Assembly: GCF_029955155.1 (NCBI RefSeq)
Contig: NZ_JAPNOZ010000011.1
Location: forward strand, 62,001 to 126,000
Direction: 5' to 3'
Length of the DNA stretch: 64,000 nucleotides
Origin: Psychrobacillus sp. NEAU-3TGS
Lineage (GTDB): Bacteria > Bacillota > Bacilli > Bacillales_A > Planococcaceae
Of the stretch, positions 18,720 through 29,763 are shown one piece after another (position 1 is the stretch's first letter; the number at the start of each line of letters is the position of its first letter). The translations under genes and the position numbers were made by a program. The notes below the pieces were generated by a model. It had not been told where the DNA came from. It saw only the letters and a list, made by a program, of their open reading frames with translations, and searched no databases.

Positions 18720-19148
18720 TTATAGCATCTCCAGTAGTCTGCTTTTAACGATTTCACTATCCGCTTCTTCTCTGCATAAGATTAAGCAAGTATCGTCCCC
18801 ACAAATTGTTCCAAGTATTTCTGTCCAATCTAAATAATCAATTAACGAACCAATTGCATGAGCATTTCCTGGTAACGTCTTCATGACTAGAAAATGGCTT
18901 GCCCCATCAATACTAACAAAAGCATCTGTTAATGCACGACGCAATTTTTGTGTCGGATTAAATCGCTGATCTGCAGGTAAGCTGTACTTATAACTACCGT
19001 TTGGAAGTGGCACTTTTACTAAATGTAATTCTTTTATATCTCTAGAAACAGTAGCTTGTATTTTAAAATCGACTAAATCGTCTTGTGTCTCAATTTCGTT
19101 ATTGGCAATAATATCACGAATTCGTATATGCCTTTGTCCTTTATTCAA
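18720..19148 (-). CDS. argR: Arginine repressor ArgR/AhrC with shortened DNA-binding domain
   Basis: 142 residues. The start is TTG at 19148 because GAGGTG lies six bases upstream and the product then begins MNKGQRHI like AhrC. The C-terminal oligomerisation and arginine-binding domain is intact ([23 protein letters not shown]). In the N-terminal winged helix, however, ETQDDLVD runs straight into [10 protein letters not shown]. The Bacillus proteins have about seven more residues here (LVDMLKQDGYKVTQATVSRD), so part of the second helix and the turn is missing in frame. Arginine metabolism control may be altered or lost. It is followed by recN after about 100 bases. Confidence 0.9.
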   Translation of the reverse strand: MNKGQRHIRIRDIIANNEIETQDDLVDFKIQATVSRDIKELHLVKVPLPNGSYKYSLPADQRFNPTQKLRRALTDAFVSIDGASHFLVMKTLPGNAHAIGSLIDYLDWTEILGTICGDDTCLILCREEADSEIVKSRLLEML

Positions 19149-19157
19149 ATAAGTCAC

Positions 19158-19423
19158 CTCATTGTATATTTATTCGGAGTAACAGGGAATAATATTCTCA
19201 CCACGACTTTTGTGAAAGAAAATACACTAAATAGTAGGGGAAAAATCACCTTTGCATCCCCGATTGTTTGGATCAACAGAATGTTGGTCACTCAGGCATT
19301 TCCGCACGACACGATGTTAAGGCCTGAGTCAATTTAAGCTGTTGGGAAAGAAAAATCTCCGTTGATGGAAGCTTCCATTTATATTAGTTACTTTATACAT
19401 TAGCACTTCACCTTAAAAGTCAC
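19158..19423. other. Intergenic region between argR and tlyA with a hairpin element
   Basis: No ORF is supported. CTCAGGC at 19291 pairs with GCCTGAG ending at 19328, enclosing ATTTCCGCACGACACGATG. A related-looking text, TTACCGCAAGGACGCAACG, sits on the other side of argR near 18652. These look like members of a dispersed intergenic repeat, which cannot be proven from this window. Confidence 0.35.
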
Positions 19424-19455
19424 AAGAAAAAACGCGACTCTCGTGTAGAGCCGCG
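19424..19455 (-). terminator. Terminator after tlyA
   Basis: Minus-strand CGCGGCTC / GAGAGTCGCG imperfect stem, followed by six T. Confidence 0.75.
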
Positions 19456-19457
19456 AA

Positions 19458-20275
19458 TTATTTCAACGAATTATGTGCAACATGGACGAGCTTTGTAAAA
19501 TCTATATCGTGAGGAATAACTTGTCCCTCATCTACGCTTATTAAATGAAAAAGAAACTCGATATTTCCTTCTCCACCGGTTATCGGTGAAAATGAAGCAT
19601 TTTTCAATTGGAAATTTTGTGTTTCTGCGAAGCTCGCAATTTCATTTAATACATCTACATGTACTGCTGGGTCTCTAACAATACCTTTTTTCCAACTCGT
19701 TCCTTCCCCGCTTCAAACTGCGGCTTAACAAGGGCTATTACATCCCCGTTTGGAACCAGAATTGTTTTTAAAGTTGGAAAAATCAATTTCAAAGAAATAA
19801 AAGATACGTCAATAGAAGCAAACGAAGGTAGACCTTCTTTAAAATCAGATGGAGTCGAATATCTAAAATTCGTTTTCTCCATGACCGTTACACGAGAATC
19901 TTGACGAATTTTCCATGCTAATTGGTTGCTTCCTACATCTAGTGCATATGCATGCTTAACACCATTTTGTAGCCCACAGTCTGTGAATCCACCAGTAGAG
20001 GAACCGATATCTAACATGATCTTGTCTTGAACGGTAAGATCGAATTGCTCTAACGCCTTCTCAAGCTTTAGACCGCCTCTGCTTACATATTTCAATACTT
20101 GACCCTTAACGGTTAGTAAAGAATCGATTCCTATTTTTTCTCCTGGTTTATCTACGCGTTCTTCTTTGATGTATACAAGTCCCGCCATAATCGCGCGTTT
20201 TGCTTTTTCTCTCGTATCGAACAAACCTTGTTCCACTAATAGTATGTCTACACGCTCTTTCGGTACTTTTGTCAT
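19458..20275 (-). pseudogene. tlyA: TlyA-family rRNA 2'-O-methyltransferase (YqxC), frameshifted at A6
   Basis: The N-terminal S4 RNA-binding domain is seen in RVDILLVEQGLFDTREKAKR, and the S-adenosylmethionine motif is DIGSSTGGFTDCGL. The frame stops early at 19655 (206 codons). An A6 run at 19686-19691 (minus) falls in GGA AAA AAG GTA; with seven A the frame continues GKKGIVRDPAVHVDV to a stop at 19458, including FSPITGGEGNIEF, which completes a normal length of about 271 residues. The gene overlaps dxs by four bases (ATGA). Either a one-base loss or a sequencing error. Confidence 0.85.
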
Positions 20276-22167
20276 GACGAAATATACCTTGAACTTTCAG
20301 TTACAGAAGTTCTCACTAGTTTTACTATATCTTCTGTCGTAATATGAATTTCCTCTAACAATTGATCGACATCACCATGTTCGATAAATACGTCCGGAAT
20401 ACCAATGCGTTTAACATTTGCTTGCAAATGTTGCTCGTTGTAAAACTCTAGAACGGCACTTCCAAAACCACCTTGAAGTGCACTTTCCTCCACAGTAATA
20501 ATGGGAATATTACGTTCCTGCAAGTTCACTAGCATCTGTTCATCCAGTGGCTTAATAAAACGGGCATTCACGACTTCGACAGATATATTTGCTTCTGCCA
20601 GTTGTTCTGCAGCTCTCATCGCCATTGGGATTGTCGTACCAAACGTTAAGATAACGGCTTGTGTACCCTCTTTTAATACTTCCCATGAACCAATTGGAAT
20701 CGTTTTTAAATTCTCATCCATTGGCACACCTAAGCCATTTCCTCTTGGATAACGTATGGCAATCGGGCCATCCTCATATTCGAAGGCTGTTTTTACCATA
20801 TGTTGACCTTCATTTTCATCTTTTGGCATCATAATAACCATATTAGGCATATGACGTAAAAACGAAATGTCGTAAATTCCTTGATGCGTTTCACCATCTG
20901 CTCCTACTAACCCCGAGCGATCAATACCGATTACAACGTTCAAGTTTTGGCGACAGATATCATGAAGCACTTGATCATACGCTCTTTGTAGAAATGTTGA
21001 ATAAATAACTAAAAAAGGTTTCATCCCATCTGCAGCCATTCCAGCTGCCATTGTGGTTGCATGCTGTTCCGCAATTCCCACATCAAACATGCGATTCGGG
21101 AACTCAGAAGCAAATCCTTCTAGTTTAGAACCGACAGGCATAGCAGGTGTAATTGCTACGATACGCTTATCAGTACGTGCAAGTTTCCTAGCAGTTTCCG
21201 CAATTAATCCGCTCCAAGAAGGAGCATTAGTTGCAGATTTTACAAAAGCACCTGTTTCTGTTTTATAAGGACCAGTTCCGTGCCAAGTACCAATCTTATC
21301 TTGCTCAGCAGGTTTATATCCTTTTCCTTTTTTGGTGATAACATGAAGGAGAACAGGACCTTTCATTTTCTTTGCATTTTTTAAATTTTCTTCTAACGCT
21401 TCGAAACTATGCCCATCAATTGGACCTAAATACGTGAAGCCTAATTCTTCAAAAAATACACCGGATACAAGCAAGTATTTCAAACTGTCTTTTACTCGCT
21501 CAGCTGTCCCTGCAAGTTTCCCGCCAACTGCTGGAATCTTTTTCAGCAAATATTCTAACTCATCTTTAGCTTTATTGTACTTACCATGGGTACGTAGTTT
21601 TCCTAACACATTATGCAATGCGCCTACATTCGGAGCGATCGACATTTCGTTATCATTTAAGATGACTATCATATCCGTTTTTTCGTGACCAATATGATTG
21701 AGTGCTTCTAATGCCATTCCGCCTGTTAATGCTCCGTCTCCAATAATTGGTACGACAAAATTCTTTTTGTTTTGTAAATCACGCGCTTTTGCCATTCCCA
21801 TTGCGGCAGATAGTGATGTGGAGCTATGTCCTGCCTCCCATACATCATGCTCGCTTTCAATTCTTTTAGGAAAGCCACAAAGCCCTTTAAATTGACGTAG
21901 CGTATCAAACTGATCTGCTCGCCCTGTTAATATTTTGTGCACATATGCTTGATGTCCAACATCCCACAGAAATTTATCTTCTGGACTATTAAACGCCTTA
22001 TGAAGTGCAATTGTCAATTCTACAACACCTAAATTGGGTCCAATATGACCACCCGTTATAGATAATTTCTCTATTAGAAACGATCGAATATCTTCACTTA
22101 ATTCCTTTAATTGTTCATTATCTAAACTTTTTAAAAAGGATGGGCTAGAAATTGAAGTTAGATCCAT
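20272..22167 (-). CDS. dxs: 1-deoxy-D-xylulose-5-phosphate synthase
   Basis: About 631 residues. First enzyme of the MEP isoprenoid pathway; condenses pyruvate and glyceraldehyde-3-phosphate with thiamine diphosphate. Visible motifs include [18 protein letters not shown], the thiamine motif beginning [18 protein letters not shown] and ending NDNEMS, and [17 protein letters not shown]. The start at 22167 (MDLTSIS) matches the B. subtilis start, with AAGGTG about ten bases upstream. It lies downstream of ispA and overlaps tlyA. Confidence 0.95.
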   Translation of the reverse strand: MDLTSISSPSFLKSLDNEQLKELSEDIRSFLIEKLSITGGHIGPNLGVVELTIALHKAFNSPEDKFLWDVGHQAYVHKILTGRADQFDTLRQFKGLCGFPKRIESEHDVWEAGHSSTSLSAAMGMAKARDLQNKKNFVVPIIGDGALTGGMALEALNHIGHEKTDMIVILNDNEMSIAPNVGALHNVLGKLRTHGKYNKAKDELEYLLKKIPAVGGKLAGTAERVKDSLKYLLVSGVFFEELGFTYLGPIDGHSFEALEENLKNAKKMKGPVLLHVITKKGKGYKPAEQDKIGTWHGTGPYKTETGAFVKSATNAPSWSGLIAETARKLARTDKRIVAITPAMPVGSKLEGFASEFPNRMFDVGIAEQHATTMAAGMAADGMKPFLVIYSTFLQRAYDQVLHDICRQNLNVVIGIDRSGLVGADGETHQGIYDISFLRHMPNMVIMMPKDENEGQHMVKTAFEYEDGPIAIRYPRGNGLGVPMDENLKTIPIGSWEVLKEGTQAVILTFGTTIPMAMRAAEQLAEANISVEVVNARFIKPLDEQMLVNLQERNIPIITVEESALQGGFGSAVLEFYNEQHLQANVKRIGIPDVFIEHGDVDQLLEEIHITTEDIVKLVRTSVTESSRYISS

Positions 22168-22256
22168 TGCCATCACACACCTTCTTTTAAGATTTCCTTC
22201 TTTACAACTAGTTAATATAATATCAATAAATCCTATTAAAACAAAGTTATACGCTG

Positions 22257-23141
22257 TCAGTTCGATCTTTTCGTAATATAATTGGCAAATTCTACAAGTA
22301 TACCATTATGCATATTTACTTGTTCTAATGCAATGATTGCTGACTCATATTGTTTTTGCAACTGCTCTTTCGCACCGATGAGCGTTAATATTGAAGGATA
22401 TGTATTTTTTTCACTTAATACATCTTTCCCCGCAGTTTTTCCAAGTTGCTCTGAGGTTCCTTCGATATCTAAAATATCATCTTGAATTTGAAAAGCCAAG
22501 CCAATATGGAAAGCATAGGTTTGTAATGCTTTCATAATTTCTTCAGAAGCATTGGCAATAATACCGCCGGCTAATATGCTGAAGGATAGAAGTGCCCCTG
22601 TTTTATTTATATGAACTTTTTCTAATTCCTCAAGCGTTAACGATTTTCCTTCACCTAATATATCTAGCACTTGCCCACCAACCATGCCTTCCGCTCCCGC
22701 TGCATAGCTTAGTCGTTCGATCAATTCTATTTTCTGGCTTGCAGTTAATTCAGGAAGTCGAGCTAGTATTCCAAACGCAAGTGTCAGAAGTCCATCTCCA
22801 GCTAAAATAGCGAGTGCTTCTCCAAATACGACATGATTCGTTGGTTTACCTCTTCGTAAATCATCATCATCCATTGCTGGAAGATCATCATGAATAAGGG
22901 AATACGTATGAATCATTTCTATCGTACTAGCAACAGTAGAAGCAACTTCGCTTGTTGTATTCAGTTCTTCTAATACAGCAAGTGTATAGAGTGGTCTAAT
23001 TCTTTTTCCACCTGCTTGAAGTGAATAAATCATTGCTTCTTTTAATTTTTCAGGGGCATGTATCTCTTGTATTAATGTAAATAGCTTTTGTTCGATAATT
23101 GGCTGATTGTTTTGGATGAATGCTTGTAATCCATTACTCAT
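22257..23141 (-). CDS. ispA: Farnesyl diphosphate synthase
   Basis: About 294 residues. Condenses isopentenyl diphosphate with allylic primers to C15. The first aspartate-rich motif is [18 protein letters not shown], the second is [12 protein letters not shown], and the substrate region is [12 protein letters not shown]. Start set at 23141 (MSNGLQAF), where ATGAGTAA overlaps the xseB stop by eight bases; the longer reading runs through xseB and lacks its own ribosome site. Confidence 0.93.
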   Translation of the reverse strand: MSNGLQAFIQNNQPIIEQKLFTLIQEIHAPEKLKEAMIYSLQAGGKRIRPLYTLAVLEELNTTSEVASTVASTIEMIHTYSLIHDDLPAMDDDDLRRGKPTNHVVFGEALAILAGDGLLTLAFGILARLPELTASQKIELIERLSYAAGAEGMVGGQVLDILGEGKSLTLEELEKVHINKTGALLSFSILAGGIIANASEEIMKALQTYAFHIGLAFQIQDDILDIEGTSEQLGKTAGKDVLSEKNTYPSILTLIGAKEQLQKQYESAIIALEQVNMHNGILVEFANYITKRSN

Positions 23142-23355
23142 TTTCTTTACCAGCTTCCTCTGTCGTTTCTCCCATGAAAGAGACAAGTTGCTTTTCTGCA
23201 CTTTGTAGTTTTTCACTACAAAGCTTGGATAGCTCCATGCCTTTTTGATACAGTTCGATAGCGTTTTCTAATGGAACATCTCCTTGTTCTAATTGACGCA
23301 CAATATTCTCTAGTTGTAGCATAGCTTCATCAAATGGAATTTCTTTTTTAGTCAT
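23134..23355 (-). CDS. xseB: Exodeoxyribonuclease VII small subunit
   Basis: 73 residues, all helical, normal for XseB. Contains [22 protein letters not shown] and [12 protein letters not shown], characteristic of the family. It partners with XseA to degrade single-stranded DNA. Five bases separate it from xseA, and it overlaps ispA. Confidence 0.93.
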   Translation of the reverse strand: MTKKEIPFDEAMLQLENIVRQLEQGDVPLENAIELYQKGMELSKLCSEKLQSAEKQLVSFMGETTEEAGKENE

Positions 23356-23360
23356 AAAAA

Positions 23361-24713
23361 TTAGTCCCCTCTCTCATTTCTATCTACTTCTTGAATAATC
23401 GCTTCGAGTCGGCCGTCTGATAAAGTAACAATGATGGAATCACCTTGCTGTACATCAGCCACTGATTTTACTAACTTACCGTTTTTATACGTAATGCTAT
23501 ATCCACGGTCCATTATTTTTAGTGGATTTAATGCTTCTAACGTACGAATAGAGGAGATAAATTGATGCCGATTTTTTTCAAATGTTGATATAGCTACTTG
23601 ATTTAGTTGGTTTGTAATTGTTTGTATAGATCTTTGATGTTGGTCTATGACTTTCTGAGGTGAAAGTTGGATAAATCTATTCTGTATTTGCGTGAAAGAA
23701 CGATTTTTATCTTTATATAAACGACTTGTTTCTCTTTGTAGTTGTTGCTCTACACGTACATATCTTTCTATAAAAGGACGATATAACTTTTCGGGAGTTG
23801 CAAGCACAGGCGATTCCATTGCTCGTTTGTATCTATTTTTCTCATCTGCTAATTTTTTTGTTATGAAATGTAAGCAGGCAGATTGATAGGATAAAACATT
23901 TTTCATCAAGTTTTCTTTGCTTGGAACAGCCATCTCTGCAGCTGCTGTTGGGGTTGGTGCACGTAAATCAGAGACAAAGTCTGCAATCGTTGTATCTGTT
24001 TCATGGCCCACTGCACTAATAATCGGTATATCACTTTTTGCAATGGCTCTAGCCACTACTTCCTCATTGAATGCCCATAAATCCTCAATGGATCCCCCGC
24101 CTCGTCCCACAATGAGAACATCTATCGATTGTAGACTATTTGCTTGTTCAATAGATTTTACAATCGACGGGGCTGCTTGAGGGCCTTGAACAATACTCGG
24201 AAACACTATTACTTCGCTAAGCGGATATCTACGTTCTAAAGTTGTTAAAATATCTCGAATTGCAGCTCCGGTTTTCGACGTAACTACTCCAATTTTTTTA
24301 GGGAAACTAGGAATTGGCTTTTTACGACTTGGATGAAACAATCCTTCTTTTTCTAATTTCTTTTTTAATTGTTCAAAAGCGAGGAAAAGTTCTCCAATGC
24401 CGTCCGGTTGCATACTGGATGCGTAGAGTTGATATTGCCCTGCCGCTTCAAAGACGTTGATATCACCGCGAATAAGTACATTCATGCCACTTTCAGGAAT
24501 GAACTTGAGGGCCCTTGCATTCATCGCAAACATGACAGAAGTGACTCTTGCAGCATCATCTTTCAATGTAAAATAAATATGTCCGCTTGAATGGACTTTC
24601 ACATTGGAAAGCTCTCCCTTTACATACACATCACGCAAGTGTGTATCTGCATCGAATTTTCTTTTTATGTATTTAGTTAATGCTTTTACCGTTAAGTATG
24701 TATGTGATGTCAC
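23361..24713 (-). CDS. xseA: Exodeoxyribonuclease VII large subunit
   Basis: 450 residues. The N-terminal OB-fold ([22 protein letters not shown]) is followed by the catalytic domain with [14 protein letters not shown] and [14 protein letters not shown], then [16 protein letters not shown] and coiled coils. It is followed directly by xseB. Confidence 0.95.
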   Translation of the reverse strand: MTSHTYLTVKALTKYIKRKFDADTHLRDVYVKGELSNVKVHSSGHIYFTLKDDAARVTSVMFAMNARALKFIPESGMNVLIRGDINVFEAAGQYQLYASSMQPDGIGELFLAFEQLKKKLEKEGLFHPSRKKPIPSFPKKIGVVTSKTGAAIRDILTTLERRYPLSEVIVFPSIVQGPQAAPSIVKSIEQANSLQSIDVLIVGRGGGSIEDLWAFNEEVVARAIAKSDIPIISAVGHETDTTIADFVSDLRAPTPTAAAEMAVPSKENLMKNVLSYQSACLHFITKKLADEKNRYKRAMESPVLATPEKLYRPFIERYVRVEQQLQRETSRLYKDKNRSFTQIQNRFIQLSPQKVIDQHQRSIQTITNQLNQVAISTFEKNRHQFISSIRTLEALNPLKIMDRGYSITYKNGKLVKSVADVQQGDSIIVTLSDGRLEAIIQEVDRNERGD

Positions 24714-24745
24714 GAACGAAACAACTCCTCAGACTTTCCACAATG

Positions 24746-24779
24746 TAAAAGCTGTCTTTCTGTAGAAAAACAGCTTTCC
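24746..24779 (-). terminator. Possible terminator after folD
   Basis: AAAGCTGT / ACAGCTTT stem between folD and xseA. The T-run after it is short, so read-through into xseA is likely. Confidence 0.45.
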
Positions 24780-24785
24780 TTAGTA

Positions 24786-25640
24786 TTAGTTGATTAGGGT
24801 ATTTTCAGCCGATAAGCATGTATTTTCCATAAGCATAGCAATTGTCATTGGTCCTACTCCACCAGGAACTGGCGTGATTTTAGATGCTACTTCTTGTGCT
24901 GATGCAAAATCAACATCGCCACAAAGCTTGTTATTTTCATCACGATTTATACCTACATCAATAACAACTGCACCTTCTTTTATATAGCTTGCGTCAATCA
25001 TTTTCGCACGCCCAGTAGCCACCACTAAAATATCCGCTTGTTTTGTAAATGTATGTAAATCTTTCGTTTTGGAATGGCAATAGGTTACGGTTGCATCTTT
25101 TTGTAACAACAATTGTCCCATTGGTTTGCCTACAATATTACTTCTCCCAATAATAACTGCATGTTTTCCTGCTATTTCCACATCACTGTATTCTAACAAT
25201 TTCATAATGCCAAATGGTGTACAAGAAAGGAAAGTTGGTTGACCAATCATCATTTTACCAACACTTTCAGGATGAAAGCCGTCCACATCTTTAAGAGGAG
25301 AAATTGCTGCAATTACACGGTCTTCGTCTATTTGTTTAGGTAAAGGTAACTGCACTAAAATACCGTGAATTTTTGGATCATTATTTAATGTTTCGACATG
25401 TTTTAGAAGCTCCTCTTCTGAGATTGTCTCTTCTAATTCAATCATGACAGAATACATACCTAATCTTTCACATGTTTTTGTTTTGTTGTTAACGTAAGTT
25501 TGAGAAGCTGGATTATTCCCAACTAACACAACTGCTAAACCAGGTGTGACACCTTGAGCCTTTAAATTTTCCACACGTTCTTTTACTTTTTCTGTTACTT
25601 TACCTGCGATTTGTTTTCCATCAATTATATGATTAGTCAC
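24786..25640 (-). CDS. folD: Bifunctional methylene-tetrahydrofolate dehydrogenase/cyclohydrolase
   Basis: 284 residues, standard length. The catalytic lysine region is [16 protein letters not shown], with GILVQLPLP, the NADP motif [13 protein letters not shown] and the C-terminal [16 protein letters not shown]. It interconverts methylene-, methenyl- and formyl-tetrahydrofolate, the same one-carbon pool that the glycine cleavage system further right supplies. Confidence 0.96.
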   Translation of the reverse strand: MTNHIIDGKQIAGKVTEKVKERVENLKAQGVTPGLAVVLVGNNPASQTYVNNKTKTCERLGMYSVMIELEETISEEELLKHVETLNNDPKIHGILVQLPLPKQIDEDRVIAAISPLKDVDGFHPESVGKMMIGQPTFLSCTPFGIMKLLEYSDVEIAGKHAVIIGRSNIVGKPMGQLLLQKDATVTYCHSKTKDLHTFTKQADILVVATGRAKMIDASYIKEGAVVIDVGINRDENNKLCGDVDFASAQEVASKITPVPGGVGPMTIAMLMENTCLSAENTLIN

Positions 25641-25666
25641 GATAAATGCTCCTTCATTGTAAAAAA

Positions 25667-26044
25667 TTATTGCTCTGTATATTTGGATAATACGCCATTT
25701 ACAAAACGACTAGATTTTTCATCGCCGAATACTTTGCAAATCTCTAAAGCTTCGTTAATAACTACTTTCGCTGGTGTGTCTTCCGTAAATAATAATTCAT
25801 ATACCGCAATACGAAGAACTGTTCGTTCTATTTTTGGTAATCTAGCGAGTGACCAGTTTTCTAACTTGTCTACTAAAGAAGCGTCTATCTCTTCTTTATG
25901 ATCTATCGTTCCTCTAACTAATTGAGTTAAAAATGGGTCTTGTTTTTCCGTAACATGGCCAATTGCCTCTTCTATGGAAATCTCATGATTGTCTAACTGA
26001 AATAGTGCTTGCAATGCTAGCTCTCTTGCTTGTCTTCGTTTCAT
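25667..26044 (-). CDS. nusB: Transcription antitermination factor NusB
   Basis: 125 residues. N-terminal [16 protein letters not shown] and the later [16 protein letters not shown] with [23 protein letters not shown] in pieces are typical. Binds boxA RNA with NusE in rRNA antitermination. It lies between yqhY and folD as in B. subtilis. Confidence 0.95.
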   Translation of the reverse strand: MKRRQARELALQALFQLDNHEISIEEAIGHVTEKQDPFLTQLVRGTIDHKEEIDASLVDKLENWSLARLPKIERTVLRIAVYELLFTEDTPAKVVINEALEICKVFGDEKSSRFVNGVLSKYTEQ

Positions 26045-26130
26045 AAATAAGTTCTCCTTTAAATGTAGCTATCTAAAGAACAATAATAGCATATTTCCCT
26101 CCACAATGCGTAGGAGAAGAAAGAAAAAAT

Positions 26131-26161
26131 GAAAAGAGCCACCCTCGGGATGACTCTTTTC
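26131..26161 (-). terminator. Terminator between yqhY and nusB
   Basis: Minus-strand AAAAGAGTCATCCC / GGGTGGCTCTTTT, followed by CATTTTTTC. Confidence 0.75.
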
Positions 26162-26164
26162 CTA

Positions 26165-26557
26165 TTATTCTGCTGTTTCGAATTGCACACCGGTAATATG
26201 AACGTTCACTTCTTTAGGAGTAAGACTTGTCATATTCTCGATTGCTTGACGAATTTGGGATTGCACTTCTCTTGCAACAACTGGAACAGAAGCACCGTAT
26301 TTAACTAAACAATACACATCGATAAATAATCCATCGTTTGTGATTTCTGTTTTAATCCCTTTTCCATGGACTTTTTTTCCTAGCCGTTCTACAACGCCGG
26401 CAGCAAAGTTACCGCGAGTTCCGGCAATTCCTTCCACTTCATTCGTTGCAATACCCGCAATTACAGTAATTACTTCAGGAGCAATTTCAATTGTCCCTAA
26501 GTTATCTTTTCCTTCAGGAGTCATTTGAACAAATTTTTGTTCGTTATTTTCTGTCAT
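26165..26557 (-). CDS. yqhY: Asp23/Gls24-family protein YqhY
   Basis: 130 residues of the Asp23 family: GTIEIAPEVITVIAGIATNEVEG split across the strand pair, then VDVYCLVKYGASVPVVA-like text (IDVYCLVKYGASVPVV) and NVHITGVQFE. YqhY is linked to acetyl-CoA carboxylase regulation in B. subtilis; the position directly after accC fits. Cytosolic, no membrane segment. Confidence 0.9.
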   Translation of the reverse strand: MTENNEQKFVQMTPEGKDNLGTIEIAPEVITVIAGIATNEVEGIAGTRGNFAAGVVERLGKKVHGKGIKTEITNDGLFIDVYCLVKYGASVPVVAREVQSQIRQAIENMTSLTPKEVNVHITGVQFETAE

Positions 26558-26571
26558 TTAGAACACTCCTT

Positions 26572-27921
26572 TTATGAATTCATCACATCGTATTTTTCTA
26601 AAAACTTCGTATCAAAATCTCCAGATACAAACACTTCATGATTCATAAGTTTCTCATGAAAAGCAATGGTTGTTTCCACGCCTTCTATTGCAAACTCGGA
26701 TAGTGCACGCTTCATCTTTGCGATAGCTTCCTCTCGTGTTTCTCCGTAAGTAATTAGCTTAGCTACCATGGAATCATAAAACGGTGGAATGCTATAGCCT
26801 GGGTAAACAGCCGAGTCTACACGTACGCCTAGCCCACCTGGAGGCAAGTAAAACTCAACTAATCCAGGGGATGGCATAAAGTTTTTGGCAGGATTTTCTG
26901 CGTTGATACGGCATTCCATTGCCCATCCGTTAAGTTTAATATCTTCTTGTTTAAATGCTAATTTTTCACCTGAAGCAACTAATAGCATTTGTTTGATCAA
27001 ATCGATTCCAGTAATCATTTCTGTAACCGGATGTTCTACTTGGATACGGGTATTCATTTCCATGAAGTAGAATTTTTGATGGATGTGATCAAATATAAAT
27101 TCTACAGTACCGGCACTTTCATAACCAACTGCAAGTGCTGCTTTTACAGCTGCTTCTCCCATTTCAGCACGAAGCTCTGGTGATAATGCTGGAGATGGCG
27201 CTTCTTCTACCAGTTTTTGCATACGACGTTGAACAGAGCAATCTCGTTCTCCAAGATGGATAGCGTGGCCGTGGCCGTCTGCAAGTACTTGAATTTCCAC
27301 ATGACGGAATACTTCAATGTATTTTTCTAAGTATACGCCTGGATTGCCAAATGCAGCAGCAGCTTCTTTTTGCGTAATTTTAATGCCTTTAATAAGATCT
27401 TCTTCGTCTTTTGCAACGCGAATTCCTTTACCACCACCACCAGCAGTTGCTTTGATAATGACTGGAAATCCGATTTCTCTTGCAACATTAAGTGCATCCT
27501 CTTCTGTTTCTACAATCCCTTTTGATCCTGGAACTGTTGGAACACCTGCTTTTTGCATCGTTTCTTTTGCAACGTCTTTAATACCCATACTTCTAATCGC
27601 TTGAGATGTCGGCCCGATAAATTTAATATCGCATTCCTCACATAGCTCCGCGAATTCTGCATTTTCAGCTAAAAATCCATAACCAGGGTGAATACCTTCA
27701 CACCCAGTTAGTTTTGCTACGCTAATAATATTTGAAAAGTTTAAATACGAATCTTTTGATAATCTTGGTCCAATACAATACGCCTCATCCGCAATTTGGA
27801 CATGAAGGGCTTCACGATCTGCTTCTGAGTAAACTGCAACCGTTTCAATCCCTAACTCCTTGCACGCACGTATAATTCGAACCGCAATTTCACCACGATT
27901 GGCGATTAATACTTTTTTCAT
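26572..27921 (-). CDS. accC: Acetyl-CoA carboxylase biotin carboxylase subunit
   Basis: 449 residues. The N-terminal motif is [19 protein letters not shown], the ATP-grasp glycine loop is [17 protein letters not shown], and the active site is [15 protein letters not shown]. Carboxylates biotin on AccB, the committed step to malonyl-CoA. It follows accB by about 30 bases. Confidence 0.97.
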   Translation of the reverse strand: MKKVLIANRGEIAVRIIRACKELGIETVAVYSEADREALHVQIADEAYCIGPRLSKDSYLNFSNIISVAKLTGCEGIHPGYGFLAENAEFAELCEECDIKFIGPTSQAIRSMGIKDVAKETMQKAGVPTVPGSKGIVETEEDALNVAREIGFPVIIKATAGGGGKGIRVAKDEEDLIKGIKITQKEAAAAFGNPGVYLEKYIEVFRHVEIQVLADGHGHAIHLGERDCSVQRRMQKLVEEAPSPALSPELRAEMGEAAVKAALAVGYESAGTVEFIFDHIHQKFYFMEMNTRIQVEHPVTEMITGIDLIKQMLLVASGEKLAFKQEDIKLNGWAMECRINAENPAKNFMPSPGLVEFYLPPGGLGVRVDSAVYPGYSIPPFYDSMVAKLITYGETREEAIAKMKRALSEFAIEGVETTIAFHEKLMNHEVFVSGDFDTKFLEKYDVMNS

Positions 27922-27953
27922 TCTTTATGCCCCTTTCCTCGTCTATTGTTTTC

Positions 27954-28451
27954 TTAATTTCCTTTTACGAGGAACAACGGTTGACCATATTCAACTAATT
28001 GTCCGTCTTTCACAAGAATTTCTACGATTTCGCCTTCTACTTCCGCTTCAATTTCGTTGAATAGTTTCATTGCCTCTACAATACAAACGATGGAATCTGC
28101 ATTTATTTTACTGCCAACTTGTACGTATGCATCCGCATCCGGAGAAGAAGATTGATAAAAAGTACCGACCATTGGGGAAGTAATTTTATGTAACGAGCTT
28201 TCTTCTACAACAGGTTTTGCTTCTGTCACAACTACCTCTTCCTTGATTTCGCTTACTGGCTCAGCCTTAACTTCTACCATTTTCGGTTCTTCCACTACAG
28301 AAGAGCTTTCAAATGATTGTCCACCTGTAGAGATTATACCTTTATCATTCTTCTTTAGTTTAATTTTTGTACCATCTGATTCATATAAAAATTCGTCTAA
28401 TGAAGATTGATCAATCAATTTAATAATTTCTCTAATTTCTTGGATTTTCAT
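27954..28451 (-). CDS. accB: Biotin carboxyl carrier protein
   Basis: 165 residues. Start set at 28451 (MKIQEIREII), with GGGAG nine bases upstream; the longer reading from 28499 lacks this. An acidic, valine-rich linker lies in the middle. The C-terminal biotinyl domain carries the biotinylated lysine in VEAMKLFNE. Operon with accC, downstream of the spoIIIA genes as in Bacillus. Confidence 0.95.
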   Translation of the reverse strand: MKIQEIREIIKLIDQSSLDEFLYESDGTKIKLKKNDKGIISTGGQSFESSSVVEEPKMVEVKAEPVSEIKEEVVVTEAKPVVEESSLHKITSPMVGTFYQSSSPDADAYVQVGSKINADSIVCIVEAMKLFNEIEAEVEGEIVEILVKDGQLVEYGQPLFLVKGN

Positions 28452-28559
28452 GTGACTTGTCTCCCTTTTATATACATTATTAATACTTACTCTACCCATT
28501 TTAGACGTTTTTACGACAATTTGAAATAGCTACGGCGGAAATCTTCACGAAAGAATGAA

Positions 28560-28588
28560 AAAAAGCGCCCGCTAGAGGCACTTTTTTT
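28560..28588 (-). terminator. Terminator after spoIIIAH
   Basis: Minus-strand AAAGTGCC / GGGCGCTTT (one G-U) followed by a T-run. Separates the sporulation operon from accBC. Confidence 0.75.
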
Positions 28589-28589
28589 A

Positions 28590-29123
28590 TCATAAACCGT
28601 TGAATTTTACTTCCACATTGTAAGCTTGTGGCCATTCTCTTTTTACAGCATAAATAATATCTGATGCTTTTTTAGTAGATTGTTCGTTCGCCACAACATC
28701 TATTAATACATCATTATCTTCGATTCGAACAAGCGCGTCGTCATATCCTAACGATTTAATAATTAGCTCCAGCATCGCTTCTGTGGAATCTACCTTAACT
28801 AATTCTTCAATTTTGTTAAACGCTTCATCTTTTTGTTCTGCAGTAAATTCATTCGAACCGACTTTTGTCTCTAATTGGGCACGAAGCTGGCTACGTTGTT
28901 CTTGTACTTCCATTCTCATCTCTTCGAATGCATTATTACTAGAGGCAAATGATTCTTCGTTCGTAGAAGATGTTTCTACTAATTCCACGTCATCTAATGT
29001 GTCATTGGAAAAAAGAGCGATTCCATCAAAAGGCGATGGTCGATCTGATAAGTAGAAAACCGTCACTACCGCTGCTAAACTGATTAAAGTTAAAAACCAA
29101 ACTGATCTCTTTTTTATATTCAT
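28590..29123 (-). CDS. spoIIIAH: Stage III sporulation protein AH
   Basis: 177 residues, somewhat shorter than the 218 of B. subtilis. A single N-terminal membrane helix (VWFLTLISLAAVVTVFYLS), a low-complexity Glu/Ser stretch, then the ring-forming YscJ/FliF-like domain (LEL-type text IIKSLGYDDALVRIEDNDVLI). It forms the mother-cell ring of the feeding channel that docks with SpoIIQ. Last gene of the operon. Confidence 0.9.
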   Translation of the reverse strand: MNIKKRSVWFLTLISLAAVVTVFYLSDRPSPFDGIALFSNDTLDDVELVETSSTNEESFASSNNAFEEMRMEVQEQRSQLRAQLETKVGSNEFTAEQKDEAFNKIEELVKVDSTEAMLELIIKSLGYDDALVRIEDNDVLIDVVANEQSTKKASDIIYAVKREWPQAYNVEVKFNGL

Positions 29124-29124
29124 A

Positions 29125-29571
29125 TTATTTATCCTCCATTTCCATTTCTTGTATCACAATTCGATGTGGAGCTATTTGCAAAACAGATGAAAGGGTCTTA
29201 ATCAAATTATTTTGTACGCGTTTATCCCTCGCTCCTTCCGCTACTACTAGTATTCCAATCAGTTCTTCCTTGTCCCCCCTACTGTCACTTGTCCACTGGA
29301 AAAATGATACCTCGCTTTCCGTTGTTTTTTCAGTGTTCTCTTTGTAATGAAAATAAACTTCCACGCGACCAACCCCATTGATTTTCTCCAATATGTAGCC
29401 TAAATCTTCTGTTGTTTTAGGAGCTAGTTTTGTTTCTTGTTCGTTGCTTTCATCATTCCAAAGGAACATTTCTGAAAAAAGTAGACTGATAATGAGAACA
29501 GCAATACTTATGACAACAAAACGAAAAGTGGGCTTTTGTTTAATTGATATAATGTTCACCCTTCTTTTCAT
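29125..29571 (-). CDS. spoIIIAG: Stage III sporulation protein AG, short form
   Basis: 148 residues against about 229 in B. subtilis. One N-terminal membrane segment (FRFVVISIAVLIISLLFSEMF), then a ring-building motif fold with YILEKINGVGRVEVYFHY and GILVVAEGARDKRVQNNLI. AG makes the large ring of the SpoIIIA channel; the loop between the two halves of the domain appears shortened. One base separates it from spoIIIAH. Confidence 0.87.
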   Translation of the reverse strand: MKRRVNIISIKQKPTFRFVVISIAVLIISLLFSEMFLWNDESNEQETKLAPKTTEDLGYILEKINGVGRVEVYFHYKENTEKTTESEVSFFQWTSDSRGDKEELIGILVVAEGARDKRVQNNLIKTLSSVLQIAPHRIVIQEMEMEDK

Positions 29572-29604
29572 GATGGTTACAATACTTTATGCAAGACAAA
29601 CTAT

Positions 29605-29763
29605 TTATATGAAGAGAAAGGACAAGATCCAGAAGATTATCGCAATTTTTACGAGAAAGTCTATCTTTTCACTGCCCGAACCTTCTAGTAATATCGTTAA
29701 AAGTTCACCGACAACGACAATCAGTAGCAATCCAAACAAGAAATTGTTAACGATTTTTCTTAT
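29605..29763 (-). pseudogene. spoIIIAF: Degenerate or minimal spoIIIAF
   Basis: The reading frame holds about 52 codons: two hydrophobic segments (NNFLFGLLLIVVVGELL, then KIAIIFWILSFLF) separated by a short polar turn. This resembles the two N-terminal helices of SpoIIIAF, while the soluble domain (about 130 residues in B. subtilis) is missing. No ATG or clear ribosome site; TTG at 29739 is the best canonical start. It occupies the expected AF position between AE and AG. Either a remnant or a very small protein translated by coupling from AE. Confidence 0.5.
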
